In this document: piece after piece, positions 27,274 through 35,835 of the stretch
Layout of the letters: each line of letters starts with the position of its first letter
Position numbering within the stretch: position 1 is the first letter of the stretch
NCBI RefSeq assembly: GCF_035934735.1
Contig: NZ_CP142396.1
Span: 1,674,001 to 1,738,000, forward strand
Direction: 5' to 3'
Length of the DNA: 64,000 nt
From: Sedimentibacter sp. MB31-C6
Lineage (GTDB): Bacteria > Bacillota > Clostridia > Tissierellales > Sedimentibacteraceae
Made by a program: the position numbers and the translations under genes
Notes under the pieces: model-generated
Databases searched by the model: none
What the model was told of the DNA's origin: nothing
Seen by the model: only the letters and a program-made list of their open reading frames with translations

Positions 27274-28686
27274 ATGAGCGAAAATGCAAAAGACTTTGAT
27301 ATAATTATTATTGGAGGTGGCTCGGCAGGGTTTGCCGCAGCAATTAAGGCTTCTCAGTTTAATAAAAAAGTTGCAGTTGTTGAAAGTGGAGTAATTGGAG
27401 GAACATGTTTAAATGTAGGATGTGTGCCTACCAAGAACTTGCTAAGAGCAGCAGAAATATATCATTTTGGAAAAGAGAACCCTTTTGCTGGCATCAATAT
27501 GAAACAAGTAAGTTTAGATTTTAAAGAGATTATTATGCAAAAAGATAATCTGCTTGCAGAGCTTAGAAAAGAAAAATATATCGATATTTATGAAAATGAC
27601 AAAAATATTACCTTACTTAAAGGTAAGGCTGAATTTATTAATCAAGATACCATACAGATAAATGAAGAACAGTATAAGGCTTCTAAATATATAATTACAA
27701 CTGGTTCTAGGTCTTCTATTGCTAAGATTGATGGCTTAGGATGTGTAAAATACTTAACCAATATTGAAATTATGGAGTTAGATAAGTTACCTGAAAAATT
27801 AATTATTATAGGTGGTGGCTGGATCGCTGTTGAGTTTGCTCAAATGTTTTCTATGTTTGGTTCAAAGGTTACAATTCTACAAAGAAGCGGAAGAATAGTT
27901 AAAAATGAAGAGCCTGAAATTTCTGATGCCTTAGAAAAAGCACTAAAAAACCATGGAATAAATATTGTGACAGATATTTCATTTCAAAAAGTGTATGAAG
28001 AAAATAATAGAAAGTATGTAACTGTTATAAAAGACGGGAATGAACAGACTTTTGAAGGTGACCAATTACTAATAGCCACAGGGAGAACTCCAAACTCTGA
28101 TAACATGGGGCTGGAAAAGGCAGGAGTAATAGTAGATGAAAAAGGTTATATAAAAATTAATGAATATTTACAAACATCAAATCCTAATGTTTATGCGGCT
28201 GGTGATGTTATTGGAAACTATATGCTTGTTACGGTAAATGCCCATGAAGGTTCAGTAGCGGGTGAAAATGCTACTCAGAACAATATAAGAAAGCCTAACT
28301 ATAAAGCAGTTCCTCATGCAATATTTACTAGCCCTCAAGTGGCATCTGTAGGACTTAAGGAATCTGAAGCTATAGAGTTAGGATTAAAAGTTAATAGTAG
28401 GACTTTAGATATGGGATTAGTCCCAAAAGCAGCTGCAATTAGAAATACTCAAGGCTTTGTAAAGATGATTATTGACAAAGATACTAAAAAGATTCTGGGG
28501 GTTCATGTTATAGGTGAGTTAGCGGCAGATATTATCCAAGAGGCAACCTTAGCATTACAATTTAATCTCACAAGCACTGATATATCAAATACTATACACG
28601 TATACCCTACTATGTCAGAAGCAATAAAACTTGTTGCGCAATCCTTTGATAGGGATATGAAAAAACTTAGCTGTTGTGCTGAATAA
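27274..28686 (+). CDS. merA: Mercuric reductase MerA, core form without NmerA
   Basis: 470 residues from ATG 27274, with GGAGG just upstream. It reduces Hg(II) to volatile Hg(0) with NADPH. The FAD motif IIIGGGSAGFAAA and the redox disulfide GTCLNVGC (Cys45, Cys50) place it in the disulfide reductase family. The C-terminal KLSCCAE (Cys467-Cys468) is the vicinal Cys pair that hands mercury to the active site and distinguishes MerA from lipoamide dehydrogenase. The N-terminal heavy-metal domain found in many MerA proteins is absent. Confidence 0.93.
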   Translation: MSENAKDFDIIIIGGGSAGFAAAIKASQFNKKVAVVESGVIGGTCLNVGCVPTKNLLRAAEIYHFGKENPFAGINMKQVSLDFKEIIMQKDNLLAELRKEKYIDIYENDKNITLLKGKAEFINQDTIQINEEQYKASKYIITTGSRSSIAKIDGLGCVKYLTNIEIMELDKLPEKLIIIGGGWIAVEFAQMFSMFGSKVTILQRSGRIVKNEEPEISDALEKALKNHGINIVTDISFQKVYEENNRKYVTVIKDGNEQTFEGDQLLIATGRTPNSDNMGLEKAGVIVDEKGYIKINEYLQTSNPNVYAAGDVIGNYMLVTVNAHEGSVAGENATQNNIRKPNYKAVPHAIFTSPQVASVGLKESEAIELGLKVNSRTLDMGLVPKAAAIRNTQGFVKMIIDKDTKKILGVHVIGELAADIIQEATLALQFNLTSTDISNTIHVYPTMSEAIKLVAQSFDRDMKKLSCCAE

Positions 28687-28706
28687 GTAAAGGAGGAAGA
28701 CAATCA

Positions 28707-29210
28707 ATGATTGAAAAAGAAGAAGGCAATAATCCAAATATGTCTTGCTGTGGAAATGAATCAGAATCTATAACCATAGCAAAAAAAAATAATCTATGCC
28801 CTGTATGTGAAAAACAAGGAACTCTTGTAAAAAATATTACAGTAAATCATATGGTACTCAACGAGCTAACGGAGCAAGTTAGCGACAACGATTATTTTTT
28901 GTGTATGAGTGAGGAATGTGATATTACTTACTACAATACAAAATCTAATATCAAATTTAATAAACAGCAATTAAAAGTGCCCATATGGTTTAAGAAAGAC
29001 GCTAATCCTAAATATGCGTGCTACTGTAGTAAAGTAACGGAGGAACAAGTTATAAATGCTGTCATAAAAGATGGTGCTACTAATATGAAAGAGGTTCTAA
29101 AGATTACGGGTGCAATGGGAAATTCACAATGTCAGAAGAAAAATCCATTAGGTAAGTGCTGCCATAAAATAATTCAGGATGCAATAGATAAGGGATTATC
29201 CATGAAATAA
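28707..29210 (+). CDS. CopZ-like Cys-rich protein with zinc and BFD-like 2Fe-2S domains
   Basis: 167 residues. An MSCCGNE segment is followed by a zinc-ribbon-like domain (CPVCEKQG, later CMSEECD) and a C-terminal BFD-like domain with YACYCSKVT and CQKKNPLGKCC. This is the Archaeoglobus CopZ N-domain arrangement without the HMA domain. It lies 20 bases after merA with its own GGAGG, so it belongs to the mer operon. It may deliver metal or electrons; its role in mercury resistance is an inference from position. Confidence 0.75.
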   Translation: MIEKEEGNNPNMSCCGNESESITIAKKNNLCPVCEKQGTLVKNITVNHMVLNELTEQVSDNDYFLCMSEECDITYYNTKSNIKFNKQQLKVPIWFKKDANPKYACYCSKVTEEQVINAVIKDGATNMKEVLKITGAMGNSQCQKKNPLGKCCHKIIQDAIDKGLSMK

Positions 29211-29298
29211 TTTCTTTATATTAAGTTGCTTTATAAAGTTAGAACTGTAACAAAATTAATATTTTTTCTATAAATCCAAAACTAAATATAGCAATTCT

Positions 29299-29350
29299 AA
29301 GAGGCGAAGTCTTCGGTCAACTTATGATCGATAGGCTTCGTCTCTTTTTT
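29299..29350 (+). terminator. Terminator, left repeat copy
   Basis: AAGAGGCGAAG (29299-29309) pairs with CTTCGTCTCTT (29336-29346, one G-U pair), followed by a T-run. It may end the mer transcript. The right copy is at 32581-32632. Confidence 0.7.
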
Positions 29351-29385
29351 ATTTCAAAAACTAATAGAAGAATGGACTGAGAACA

Positions 29386-29676
29386 ATGTCAAGATATTTC
29401 ATGTATGGTACATCACTGGGAGGGATAGAGCAGCTGATGACGCTGGCACCTAATTTTCATCAAAGAAGAAGTGGAATAGTCATTAATAATCATTTTAATT
29501 GTGAAGGAGGTATTAAGAGTAGCAAATTTTTCTGGCGAACTATTTTTAAATCATAACCACGAGGGAAGATTTTATCATTCAATTCAGAAACAAGATATTG
29601 ATATAGAGGATGGATTGCAAAGCTACCTTGCAGTAATATTTCTCCTAACTGCTGATGAAGTACTATGGAATATTTC
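29386..29676 (+). pseudogene. Truncated copy of the DUF6075-like gene
   Basis: It begins MSRYFMYGTSLGGIEQLM like the intact gene at 32663, but the middle is missing and the end is lost, so the reading frame is broken at the deletion join. Within it, a fragment near 29520-29676 still reads as the ELFLNHNHEGRFYHSIQKQD segment of the DUF6075 domain. Confidence 0.75.
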
Positions 29677-29720
29677 AGAAACATATTTAAAAAACACTTG
29701 AATAAATGCTCATATAACTA

Positions 29721-29785
29721 TTGACATATGAGAAAAACAATAATATAATAAATACACAACGTATGAATGTTTGCTCAAGTATTCA
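29721..29785 (+). promoter_or_regulatory. Consensus promoter and operator of the cad regulator
   Basis: TTGACA (29721-29726), 17 bases, TATAAT (29744-29749). Just downstream, an imperfect palindrome TGAATGTTTGCTCAAGTATTCA (29764-29785 less two bases per half) matches the arrangement of CadC/SmtB operators located between the -10 and the start codon. Confidence 0.75.
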
Positions 29786-29815
29786 GATGAAATGATTTAA
29801 AAAAGAGGTGATAAT

Positions 29816-30184
29816 ATGACTGAAAAATTTAATTCAATTGAAAGATGTGACTGCAATGTAATTCATGAGGATATTGTAAATCAAGTTAGAGATAAAATGC
29901 CTCAAGAAGAAAGCCTTTACGATTTAGCAGAATTATTTAAAGTATTTGGAGATTCAACACGAATCAGGATACTATGGGCTTTACATGAATCTGAAATGTG
30001 TGTTTGTGATATCGCTGTATTACTTAACATGACACAATCAGCAATTTCCCATCAGCTGAGAGTCTTAAAACAAGCTAATTTAGTAAAAAACAGAAAAGAA
30101 GGCAAAGTAGTATATTATTCATTAGTTGACGATCATGTAAGAGAAATATTTGACCAAGGTCTAATTCATATCAACGAGAAGTAG
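29816..30184 (+). CDS. cadC: CadC-like ArsR-family Cd/Pb/Zn-responsive repressor
   Basis: 122 residues. Both known metal sites of the CadC/SmtB family are visible. The thiolate site uses Cys11/Cys13 (CDCN) and Cys62/Cys64 (CVCDIA). The alpha-5 site is Asp105 or Asp106, His107, His118 and Glu121. The HTH is MTQSAISHQLRVLKQA. It would release the operator at 29764-29785 when cadmium, lead or zinc binds and so derepress the ATPase genes downstream. Confidence 0.88.
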   Translation: MTEKFNSIERCDCNVIHEDIVNQVRDKMPQEESLYDLAELFKVFGDSTRIRILWALHESEMCVCDIAVLLNMTQSAISHQLRVLKQANLVKNRKEGKVVYYSLVDDHVREIFDQGLIHINEK

Positions 30185-30329
30185 TAATGCGGTAGAATAG
30201 AATATTTTTTGAAGATATTTGGGCAGATATTTAAGTCTTCATTTCAAATGAGCAATGCTTCAAGAAAATTTGAAAAAGACTTGTAGTATTCAAAATAAAA
30301 TTACAAATAATATTTAGGAGGATTTAATA

Positions 30330-30551
30330 ATGAAAAAGAAATTTATACTTGAAGGTTTAGATTGTGCAAATTGCGCGGCAAAAATGGAAAAGGCTATTAA
30401 TGAGCTTGATGGAGTGAAAGAAGCTACTGTTAACTTTATGACCACAAAACTCGTTATTGATGGTGAGGATGAAAAAATGCCAACAATAATAGCAGAGGCC
30501 GAAAAAATAGTTAAAAAAATTGAACCCGATACAACTATGAAAAAGGCTTAA
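30330..30551 (+). CDS. Stand-alone heavy-metal-associated (HMA) domain protein
   Basis: 73 residues, ferredoxin-like metallochaperone fold. The metal site is Cys12 and Cys15 in LDCANCAAKM. The text matches the N-terminal domain usually fused to CadA/ZntA pumps. Here it is a separate gene 15 bases before an ATPase that lacks this domain, so it is likely the pump's detached domain or a chaperone for it. GGAGG precedes the ATG. Confidence 0.85.
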   Translation: MKKKFILEGLDCANCAAKMEKAINELDGVKEATVNFMTTKLVIDGEDEKMPTIIAEAEKIVKKIEPDTTMKKA

Positions 30552-30566
30552 AGGAGGCTATTTAGT

Positions 30567-32411
30567 ATGACAAAACGACTATGGCGAATAATTATTGGTG
30601 CAGCCTTGTTAGCTACAGCAGTATTGCTTAATTTAAATAACGAATGGTTACAGATTGCTCTCTTTATAATAAGTTACATTATTGTAGGTGGAGATGTTGT
30701 AAAAAGAGCTGTAAAAAATATTTTTAAAGGTCAAGTTTTCGATGAAAACTTTTTAATGAGTATTGCAACAATTGGTGCATTTTTTATTGGTGAGTATCCT
30801 GAAGGTGTTGCAGTTATGCTGTTTTATCAAGTTGGAGAACTGTTTCAAAGCTATGCAGTTGGCAAGTCGAGAAAGTCAATTGCAAGCCTTATGGATATTC
30901 GACCAGATTATGCAAATGTTAAAAAAGGCGATGAACTTGTCAAAGTTGACCCAGATGAAGTACAAATTGGAGATATTATTGTAATTAAAGCAGGAGAAAA
31001 AATTCCTCTTGATGGCAAGGTAATAGAGGGAAGTTCAATGATTGACACATCGGCACTTACTGGTGAATCTGTTCCTCGTGAAGTAGAAGTAGGAAGTGAT
31101 ATCCTGAGTGGTTGCATCAATATTAATGGAGTTATTACAGCAGAGGTTACCAAGGAATTTGGAGAATCTACTGTAAGCAAAATTCTTGATTTAGTTGAAA
31201 ATGCAAGTAGTAAAAAATCCAATTCAGAACAATTTATTACTAAGTTTGCGAGATATTATACACCAGTTGTGGTTATAATTGCAGTTTTTCTAGCTATTAT
31301 ACCGCCTCTTGTTATAGACGGGGCGACTTTTAGTGATTGGATATATAGAGCACTAGCATTCCTTGTGGTATCCTGTCCGTGTGCTTTAGTTATTTCAATT
31401 CCTTTGAGTTTCTTCGGTGGAATAGGTGGAGCCTCAAAAAAAGGTATTTTAGTTAAAGGTAGTAACTACCTTGAAGCATTGGCTCAAACAGAGATTGTTG
31501 TTTTTGATAAAACAGGTACACTAACGAAAGGTGTATTTAATGTACAGGAAATTCATCCAGAAGGAGTTTCCAAAGAAGAGCTACTTGAATTAACTGCATA
31601 TGTGGAGAGCTATTCCAATCATCCGATTTCACTTTCACTGAAACGTGCATATGGCAAAGAAATAGACAATGGACGTATTTCAGATGTAGAAGAGATATCA
31701 GGTCATGGTGTTATTGCAACAGTAGATGGCAAAAAGGTTATGGCAGGAAATATCAAACTTATGAAAATGATGGATATCCCTTATTTCAAGGGAGAGCTGA
31801 TCGGTACTGCTGTACATGTTGCTGTTAATAATAAATATATAGGTTACATTGTAATTGCCGATGAGGTAAAGGAAGATTCAGCACAAGCAATCAAGGAACT
31901 TAAGGCAGCTAATATTAAGCAAACAGTTATGTTGACAGGTGATAATAAAAGTGTTGGTTCAAAAGTTGCTAAAGAGCTTGGTCTTGATAAGGTTTATGCA
32001 GAACTATTGCCAGCAGACAAAGTTGAAAAACTAGAAGAATTATTTTCACAAAAATCCACAAAAGGTAAACTCGCCTTTGTCGGTGACGGAATCAATGATG
32101 CACCTGTATTAGCTCGTGCAGATATTGGAATAGCAATGGGTGGTTTAGGTTCTGATGCAGCCATTGAAGCTGCTGATATTGTAATTATGACTGATGAGCC
32201 ATCGAAAATTGCTACTGCAATGAAGATTTCTAAAAAGACATTAAAAATTGCAAATCAAAACATAGTATTTGCAATTGGAATAAAGATAATTGTTCTTATT
32301 TTGAGTGCTTTTGGAATAGCTACTATGTGGGCAGCTATATTTGCAGATGTAGGTGTAACTATCATTGCAGTATTAAATGCTTTTAGAGCTTTGAATGTAA
32401 AGAAGCTATAA
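30567..32411 (+). CDS. cadA: Cd/Zn/Pb-exporting P1B-type ATPase
   Basis: 614 residues, without an N-terminal metal-binding domain. Transport motif CPCALVISIP in the sixth membrane helix, phosphorylation site DKTGTLTKG (Asp near 314), the HP motif in NHPISLSL and the hinge GDGINDAPVLARADIGIAMG are all intact. The C-terminal helix (DVGVTIIAVLNAFRAL) carries the Asp typical of P1B-2 zinc/cadmium pumps. It exports divalent metal ions across the cytoplasmic membrane and is regulated by the CadC-like protein upstream. Confidence 0.93.
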   Translation: MTKRLWRIIIGAALLATAVLLNLNNEWLQIALFIISYIIVGGDVVKRAVKNIFKGQVFDENFLMSIATIGAFFIGEYPEGVAVMLFYQVGELFQSYAVGKSRKSIASLMDIRPDYANVKKGDELVKVDPDEVQIGDIIVIKAGEKIPLDGKVIEGSSMIDTSALTGESVPREVEVGSDILSGCININGVITAEVTKEFGESTVSKILDLVENASSKKSNSEQFITKFARYYTPVVVIIAVFLAIIPPLVIDGATFSDWIYRALAFLVVSCPCALVISIPLSFFGGIGGASKKGILVKGSNYLEALAQTEIVVFDKTGTLTKGVFNVQEIHPEGVSKEELLELTAYVESYSNHPISLSLKRAYGKEIDNGRISDVEEISGHGVIATVDGKKVMAGNIKLMKMMDIPYFKGELIGTAVHVAVNNKYIGYIVIADEVKEDSAQAIKELKAANIKQTVMLTGDNKSVGSKVAKELGLDKVYAELLPADKVEKLEELFSQKSTKGKLAFVGDGINDAPVLARADIGIAMGGLGSDAAIEAADIVIMTDEPSKIATAMKISKKTLKIANQNIVFAIGIKIIVLILSAFGIATMWAAIFADVGVTIIAVLNAFRALNVKKL

Positions 32412-32514
32412 CAGTACAAAAAATGTTTTTTAATCGCTGATTAAGAGTGTAACATTCCATTAGCAGAAAATGAGCATATCTTTTATACTAACAATAACAT
32501 GTAAAAACTTCAAC

Positions 32515-32550
32515 AGCACTGAGATAAAATTCTTGGTGCTTTTGTTTTAT
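32515..32550 (+). terminator. Terminator of the cad operon
   Basis: AGCACTGAGA (32515-32524), a short loop and TCTTGGTGCT (32531-32540), pairing with two G-U pairs, followed by TTTGTTTT. Confidence 0.6.
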
Positions 32551-32553
32551 ATA

Positions 32554-33112
32554 AAATCCAAAACTAAATATAGCAATTCTAAGAGGCGAAGTCTTCGGTC
32601 AACTTATGATCGATAGCCTTCGCCTCTTTTTTATTTCAAAAACTATGAAGGGATTGAGAACAATGTCAAGATATTTTATGTATGGTACATCATTGGGAGG
32701 GATAGAACAGCTGATGATGCTGGCACCTAATTTTCCTAAAAGAAGAAGTGGAATAGTCATTAATAATCATTTTAATTGTGAAGGAGGTATTAAGATTTGT
32801 AATGGATGTATAGCAAAGGTTAAAAGCAGAGGTAACACCAATGATTGTTTTTGTTTTAAAGAAAAACTAGAGGCAGATAAAATTGTATATGCAGATCTGA
32901 CAAAAGATTGCTTTGGAGGAATAAAAAACTATGCTCTAAAAGAAAGATTGAAATTACTTAGTAATAGATTTACTGGTCAACTATTTTTAAATCATAACCA
33001 CAAGGAAAGATTTTATCATTTAATTCAGAAACAAGATATTGATATAGAGGATGGAGCGCCAAGCTACCTTGCAGTAATATTTCTTCTTACTGCTGATGAA
33101 GTATTATGGAAC
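32554..33112 (+). repeat. Right direct repeat flanking the cadmium module
   Basis: The intact counterpart of 29272-29676, in the same orientation. Offset 3282 bases at the start of the shared segment. It carries the full N-terminal part of the DUF6075-like gene that the left copy has partly lost. Confidence 0.85.
32581..32632 (+). terminator. Terminator, right repeat copy
   Basis: AAGAGGCGAAG (32581-32591) pairs perfectly with CTTCGCCTCTT (32618-32628), followed by TTTT. It stands about 30 bases before the next gene and may isolate or attenuate it. Confidence 0.7.
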
Positions 33113-33352
33113 ACCTCGGAGGATGCAGTCTGCTTAAATGGCTTTGATTTTTCAAGTATACATCTTAGACAAATCAGTACGGAAGAATATGCTCTATACC
33201 AAACAGCAAAAACTATATGGTCAGGAAAAGAATATATAAGAATCAGCGAGATAGCAGATAGGGAACTAATTGATGATACAACATTTAAGATAATAATTAA
33301 CGCATCATTAATTGCAAAGTATGGTGCAAATGTATTTTCAATTAAAAAATAG
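32663..33352 (+). CDS. DUF6075-like ICE protein with Cys-rich N-terminus
   Basis: 229 residues from ATG 32663. The C-terminal part, from about residue 100 (LFLNHNHKERFYHLIQKQD through FLLTADEVLWNTSED), matches the DUF6075 family common in clostridial ICEs. The N-terminal part has a Cys cluster (FNCEGGIKICNGCIAK, DCFCFKEK) that could bind metal. Function unknown. It begins the conserved backbone of the element and its 5' half is duplicated upstream at 29386. Confidence 0.55.
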   Translation: MSRYFMYGTSLGGIEQLMMLAPNFPKRRSGIVINNHFNCEGGIKICNGCIAKVKSRGNTNDCFCFKEKLEADKIVYADLTKDCFGGIKNYALKERLKLLSNRFTGQLFLNHNHKERFYHLIQKQDIDIEDGAPSYLAVIFLLTADEVLWNTSEDAVCLNGFDFSSIHLRQISTEEYALYQTAKTIWSGKEYIRISEIADRELIDDTTFKIIINASLIAKYGANVFSIKK

Positions 33353-33366
33353 GATGGAGGAGAGAT

Positions 33367-35037
33367 ATGCTAATTAGATTAAAAAGATTCGACAGAAAAG
33401 AAGATGAGTCAATTATGTTTAATTTCCCTTATGAGGAAAGTGAAATATCCAATGTATATAATCAGCTGGAGCTTAAAACTTCAATTGCTCCCAACTGCTA
33501 TATTGAAGAAGTAGTTTATGATCCAGATATCAATGAAGTTCTAAAAGGTAAAGAGTGCAATATCGATGAATTAAATTTCTTATTTAAGAGGATGGATAGT
33601 TTTGATACAAAGGAAAGAAAGATATTTTTTGCTTCGGCCTTTGCAGAGAATCCTGAAACAATAGCAGAGTTAATCAATCAAAGCTTTAATACTCATTGCT
33701 ATAGCCTTGTAAGTGACTTTAATAATCTGGAAACTGTAGGAAAAGATTTATATCTATCAGAAAAGCAAGCAGTAGCTACCAGAGAATTAGAAGAGCTTGA
33801 TGGTGGATCCTTTGCAATGGAGGTAATAAAAAACAATACTAATTTTAGAATTACTCCTTATGGAGTCTTATATAAAAATTCAAATGTGCCAGAGCAAATA
33901 TATAACGGCAAGCAGTTTCCCCCATACCATTGGAAAGAAACTGTAGCAACAATACATCTGACCGCAAAAGGTGCGAATGAATTTATCTATCTTCCTTGTT
34001 CTGATGTTGAAATTGAAAAGGCACTGATGAGATTAGATACTCCTTACTTACATGATTGTGAAGTTACAATTGATAGTCATAACTTTTCAGATAGGATAAT
34101 AAATATTATTTCTGCTGATACAACACCATTAACTAAGATAGATACCTTAAATAAATTAGCAGAATATTATAAGGAAATAGGCAACCATGATATAGAATAT
34201 TTTGAAAAACTTATGGACTATGTTAAACCTAGAACTGTTGATGAAATCTTTGCACTTGCAGATTCTATGTATGAATTTGAACTATTTGATGGTATCCATA
34301 ATGTAGAAAACTATGGAAGATATATGATTTGTGACTCAGGTCATTTTGAATATGATTCAAATCTTGAAGAATACATTGATTTTAAAAGATATGGACAGCA
34401 GAAAATGGGCCATGAATTTGGAGCGCTTTCAGAGAAAGGATATATCATTTACCATGGATATAATCAAAAACTTGCCAATTTATTATTTGAAAATCTTGGA
34501 ATGGTATTTCCTAAACAAGAAGAACTAAAAACCTTTAAACTGTTTATGCCTCTTAGGATAACAACATATGATATAGAAAATGAATATGGTTATAAAGAAT
34601 ATGCAAATGAACCACAGGAAATTTCAAATGCTGAAGTAGTTGAGTATCTAGATGTAATCCTGAAGGCAATAGAAGAAAACAATCTTCCAGAAGAAGAACA
34701 AAGAGGTCTGATGAGATATTATGATGACCATGATAGTGTTAATGCAAAAGTATCAAAGTATGTGTTCTCCGTTGAACTCGTAGAAGGAGAAGTAATAGGG
34801 GTAGCTTTTCTTACTTTAAATGATGAATTGACTCCAAAGGAGCTTGAAAAGATCAAAGATAATATAACTGGACAGGCATCAGATGGCTGGTGTGAAGGCT
34901 TTGAACAGAGAGAAATTAGTACAGAAATGGGAGATATTTATGTTAGCTTTTGGAACAGTGATAACTGGTTTATTAAGACAGCTGAGGAAATGGGTATAGA
35001 AGAAAATCAAAAAATGGGAGGTATGAAATTTGAATAA
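33367..35037 (+). CDS. ArdA-like antirestriction protein, long form
   Basis: 556 residues and strongly acidic, as expected for a DNA mimic. The first 130 residues and the region around residues 290-370 (FELFDGIHNVENYGRYM, YIDFKRYGQQKMGHEF) resemble ArdA proteins, which block type I restriction on incoming DNA. Classical ArdA is about 165 residues, so this is a fused or duplicated form with an unassigned C-terminal domain (DUF6329-like). GGAGGAG precedes the ATG; it is translationally coupled to the next gene. Confidence 0.6.
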   Translation: MLIRLKRFDRKEDESIMFNFPYEESEISNVYNQLELKTSIAPNCYIEEVVYDPDINEVLKGKECNIDELNFLFKRMDSFDTKERKIFFASAFAENPETIAELINQSFNTHCYSLVSDFNNLETVGKDLYLSEKQAVATRELEELDGGSFAMEVIKNNTNFRITPYGVLYKNSNVPEQIYNGKQFPPYHWKETVATIHLTAKGANEFIYLPCSDVEIEKALMRLDTPYLHDCEVTIDSHNFSDRIINIISADTTPLTKIDTLNKLAEYYKEIGNHDIEYFEKLMDYVKPRTVDEIFALADSMYEFELFDGIHNVENYGRYMICDSGHFEYDSNLEEYIDFKRYGQQKMGHEFGALSEKGYIIYHGYNQKLANLLFENLGMVFPKQEELKTFKLFMPLRITTYDIENEYGYKEYANEPQEISNAEVVEYLDVILKAIEENNLPEEEQRGLMRYYDDHDSVNAKVSKYVFSVELVEGEVIGVAFLTLNDELTPKELEKIKDNITGQASDGWCEGFEQREISTEMGDIYVSFWNSDNWFIKTAEEMGIEENQKMGGMKFE

Positions 35038-35329
35038 TGATAGGAAACAAGTAGAAAGAATTAAGAACGGCTATCCTGTAGGGACACGAATTGAATTAAT
35101 TTCAACAATGGATGATGTACAAGGCGTTGAAAAAGGTACAAAGGGAACAGTAATAGGGGTAGATGACATTGGAACCATACACATGAAATGGGATAATGGC
35201 AGAGGTCTTGGTCTTATTCCTGGAGAAGATAACTTAAAAGTGTTATCTCGTCCACAGGAAGAAGAGATGAAAGGGTCAGATGAGCCTTCCAAAGAACAAT
35301 CACAAGGCATGGGAGGAATGAGTTTATAA
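35030..35329 (+). CDS. DUF4314 protein
   Basis: 99 residues. The phrases YPVGTRIELISTMDD, GTKGTVIGVDDIG and MKWDNGRGLGLIPGED are the DUF4314 signature, an SH3-like fold common in ICEs and phages. It starts at TTG 35030 with GGGAGG 8 bases upstream and overlaps the previous stop by 8 bases. The tail is charged and glutamine rich. Role unknown. Confidence 0.75.
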   Translation: MNNDRKQVERIKNGYPVGTRIELISTMDDVQGVEKGTKGTVIGVDDIGTIHMKWDNGRGLGLIPGEDNLKVLSRPQEEEMKGSDEPSKEQSQGMGGMSL

Positions 35330-35394
35330 AATATATTCTAGTAGATATGTTCAACAACTTGTGATATATTGTGGTGCTTGAAGGAGGTGGCATC

Positions 35395-35682
35395 ATGGAA
35401 GATATCACTGAGATACTTAACAATGCAGTAACTGAGCGACTGGAGATAGCATATTTTGAATTGATTAAGGAAAATGAGGAAGTAAAGCTAGGGGTTGAAG
35501 CAGTAAAGGAATTATGTATAAAGCTATATGAAAATACCGATATTCCAATAGAAGTAAGGAGGCAGATTGAAGATTATAAAGACATATCAGACTTTGTAGA
35601 AAGGGAAATGCAAAAATTCATTTGTGTAGAAGGAATAAAAGATGGCATCAAGCTTTTAAGAGAACTTGGTGTACTAAGGTAG
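35395..35682 (+). CDS. Small alpha-helical ICE protein, unknown
   Basis: 95 residues from ATG 35395, which has GGAGGTGG directly upstream; an in-frame GTG at 35371 lacks a site. The protein is acidic and predicted helical (ERLEIAYFELIKENEEVK, VRRQIEDYKDISDFVERE). Similar small proteins accompany ArdA and methylase genes in clostridial elements. No function recognised. Confidence 0.6.
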   Translation: MEDITEILNNAVTERLEIAYFELIKENEEVKLGVEAVKELCIKLYENTDIPIEVRRQIEDYKDISDFVEREMQKFICVEGIKDGIKLLRELGVLR

Positions 35683-35706
35683 CACGGAAGATATCCGTGT
35701 TTTTTT
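35683..35706 (+). terminator. Intrinsic terminator
   Basis: CACGGA (35683-35688) pairs with TCCGTG (35694-35699), followed by seven T. Confidence 0.8.
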
Positions 35707-35723
35707 AATATCTAAAAACAGAT

Positions 35724-35772
35724 AAGGCCGATTGTTTGCTGTAAATTACAGCATAGCAGTCGGCCTTTTTTT
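35724..35772 (+). terminator. Second, stronger terminator in tandem
   Basis: AAGGCCGA (35724-35731) pairs with TCGGCCTT (35760-35767) around an inner stem GCTGTAA/TTACAGC, followed by TTTTTG. It isolates the next transcription unit. Confidence 0.85.
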
Positions 35773-35835
35773 GTTGCCCAAAAACAATCATATCCACAGT
35801 GTTATGAAACATGGCATGAGAAAGGAGGCGAGGAG

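Larger units (their letters stand above)
29272..29676 (+). repeat. Left direct repeat flanking the cadmium module
   Basis: This stretch repeats 32554-33112 in the same orientation at roughly 90 percent identity by eye, with one internal deletion of about 160 bases (join near 29518) and a few small indels. The shared part starts at AAATCCAAAACTAAATATAG in both copies. It includes a hairpin and the start of a DUF6075-like gene. Confidence 0.85.

Noticed and set aside
27274..28686. Dihydrolipoamide dehydrogenase instead of MerA
   Set aside because: The C-terminal KLSCCAE Cys pair and the neighbouring metal regulator point to MerA.
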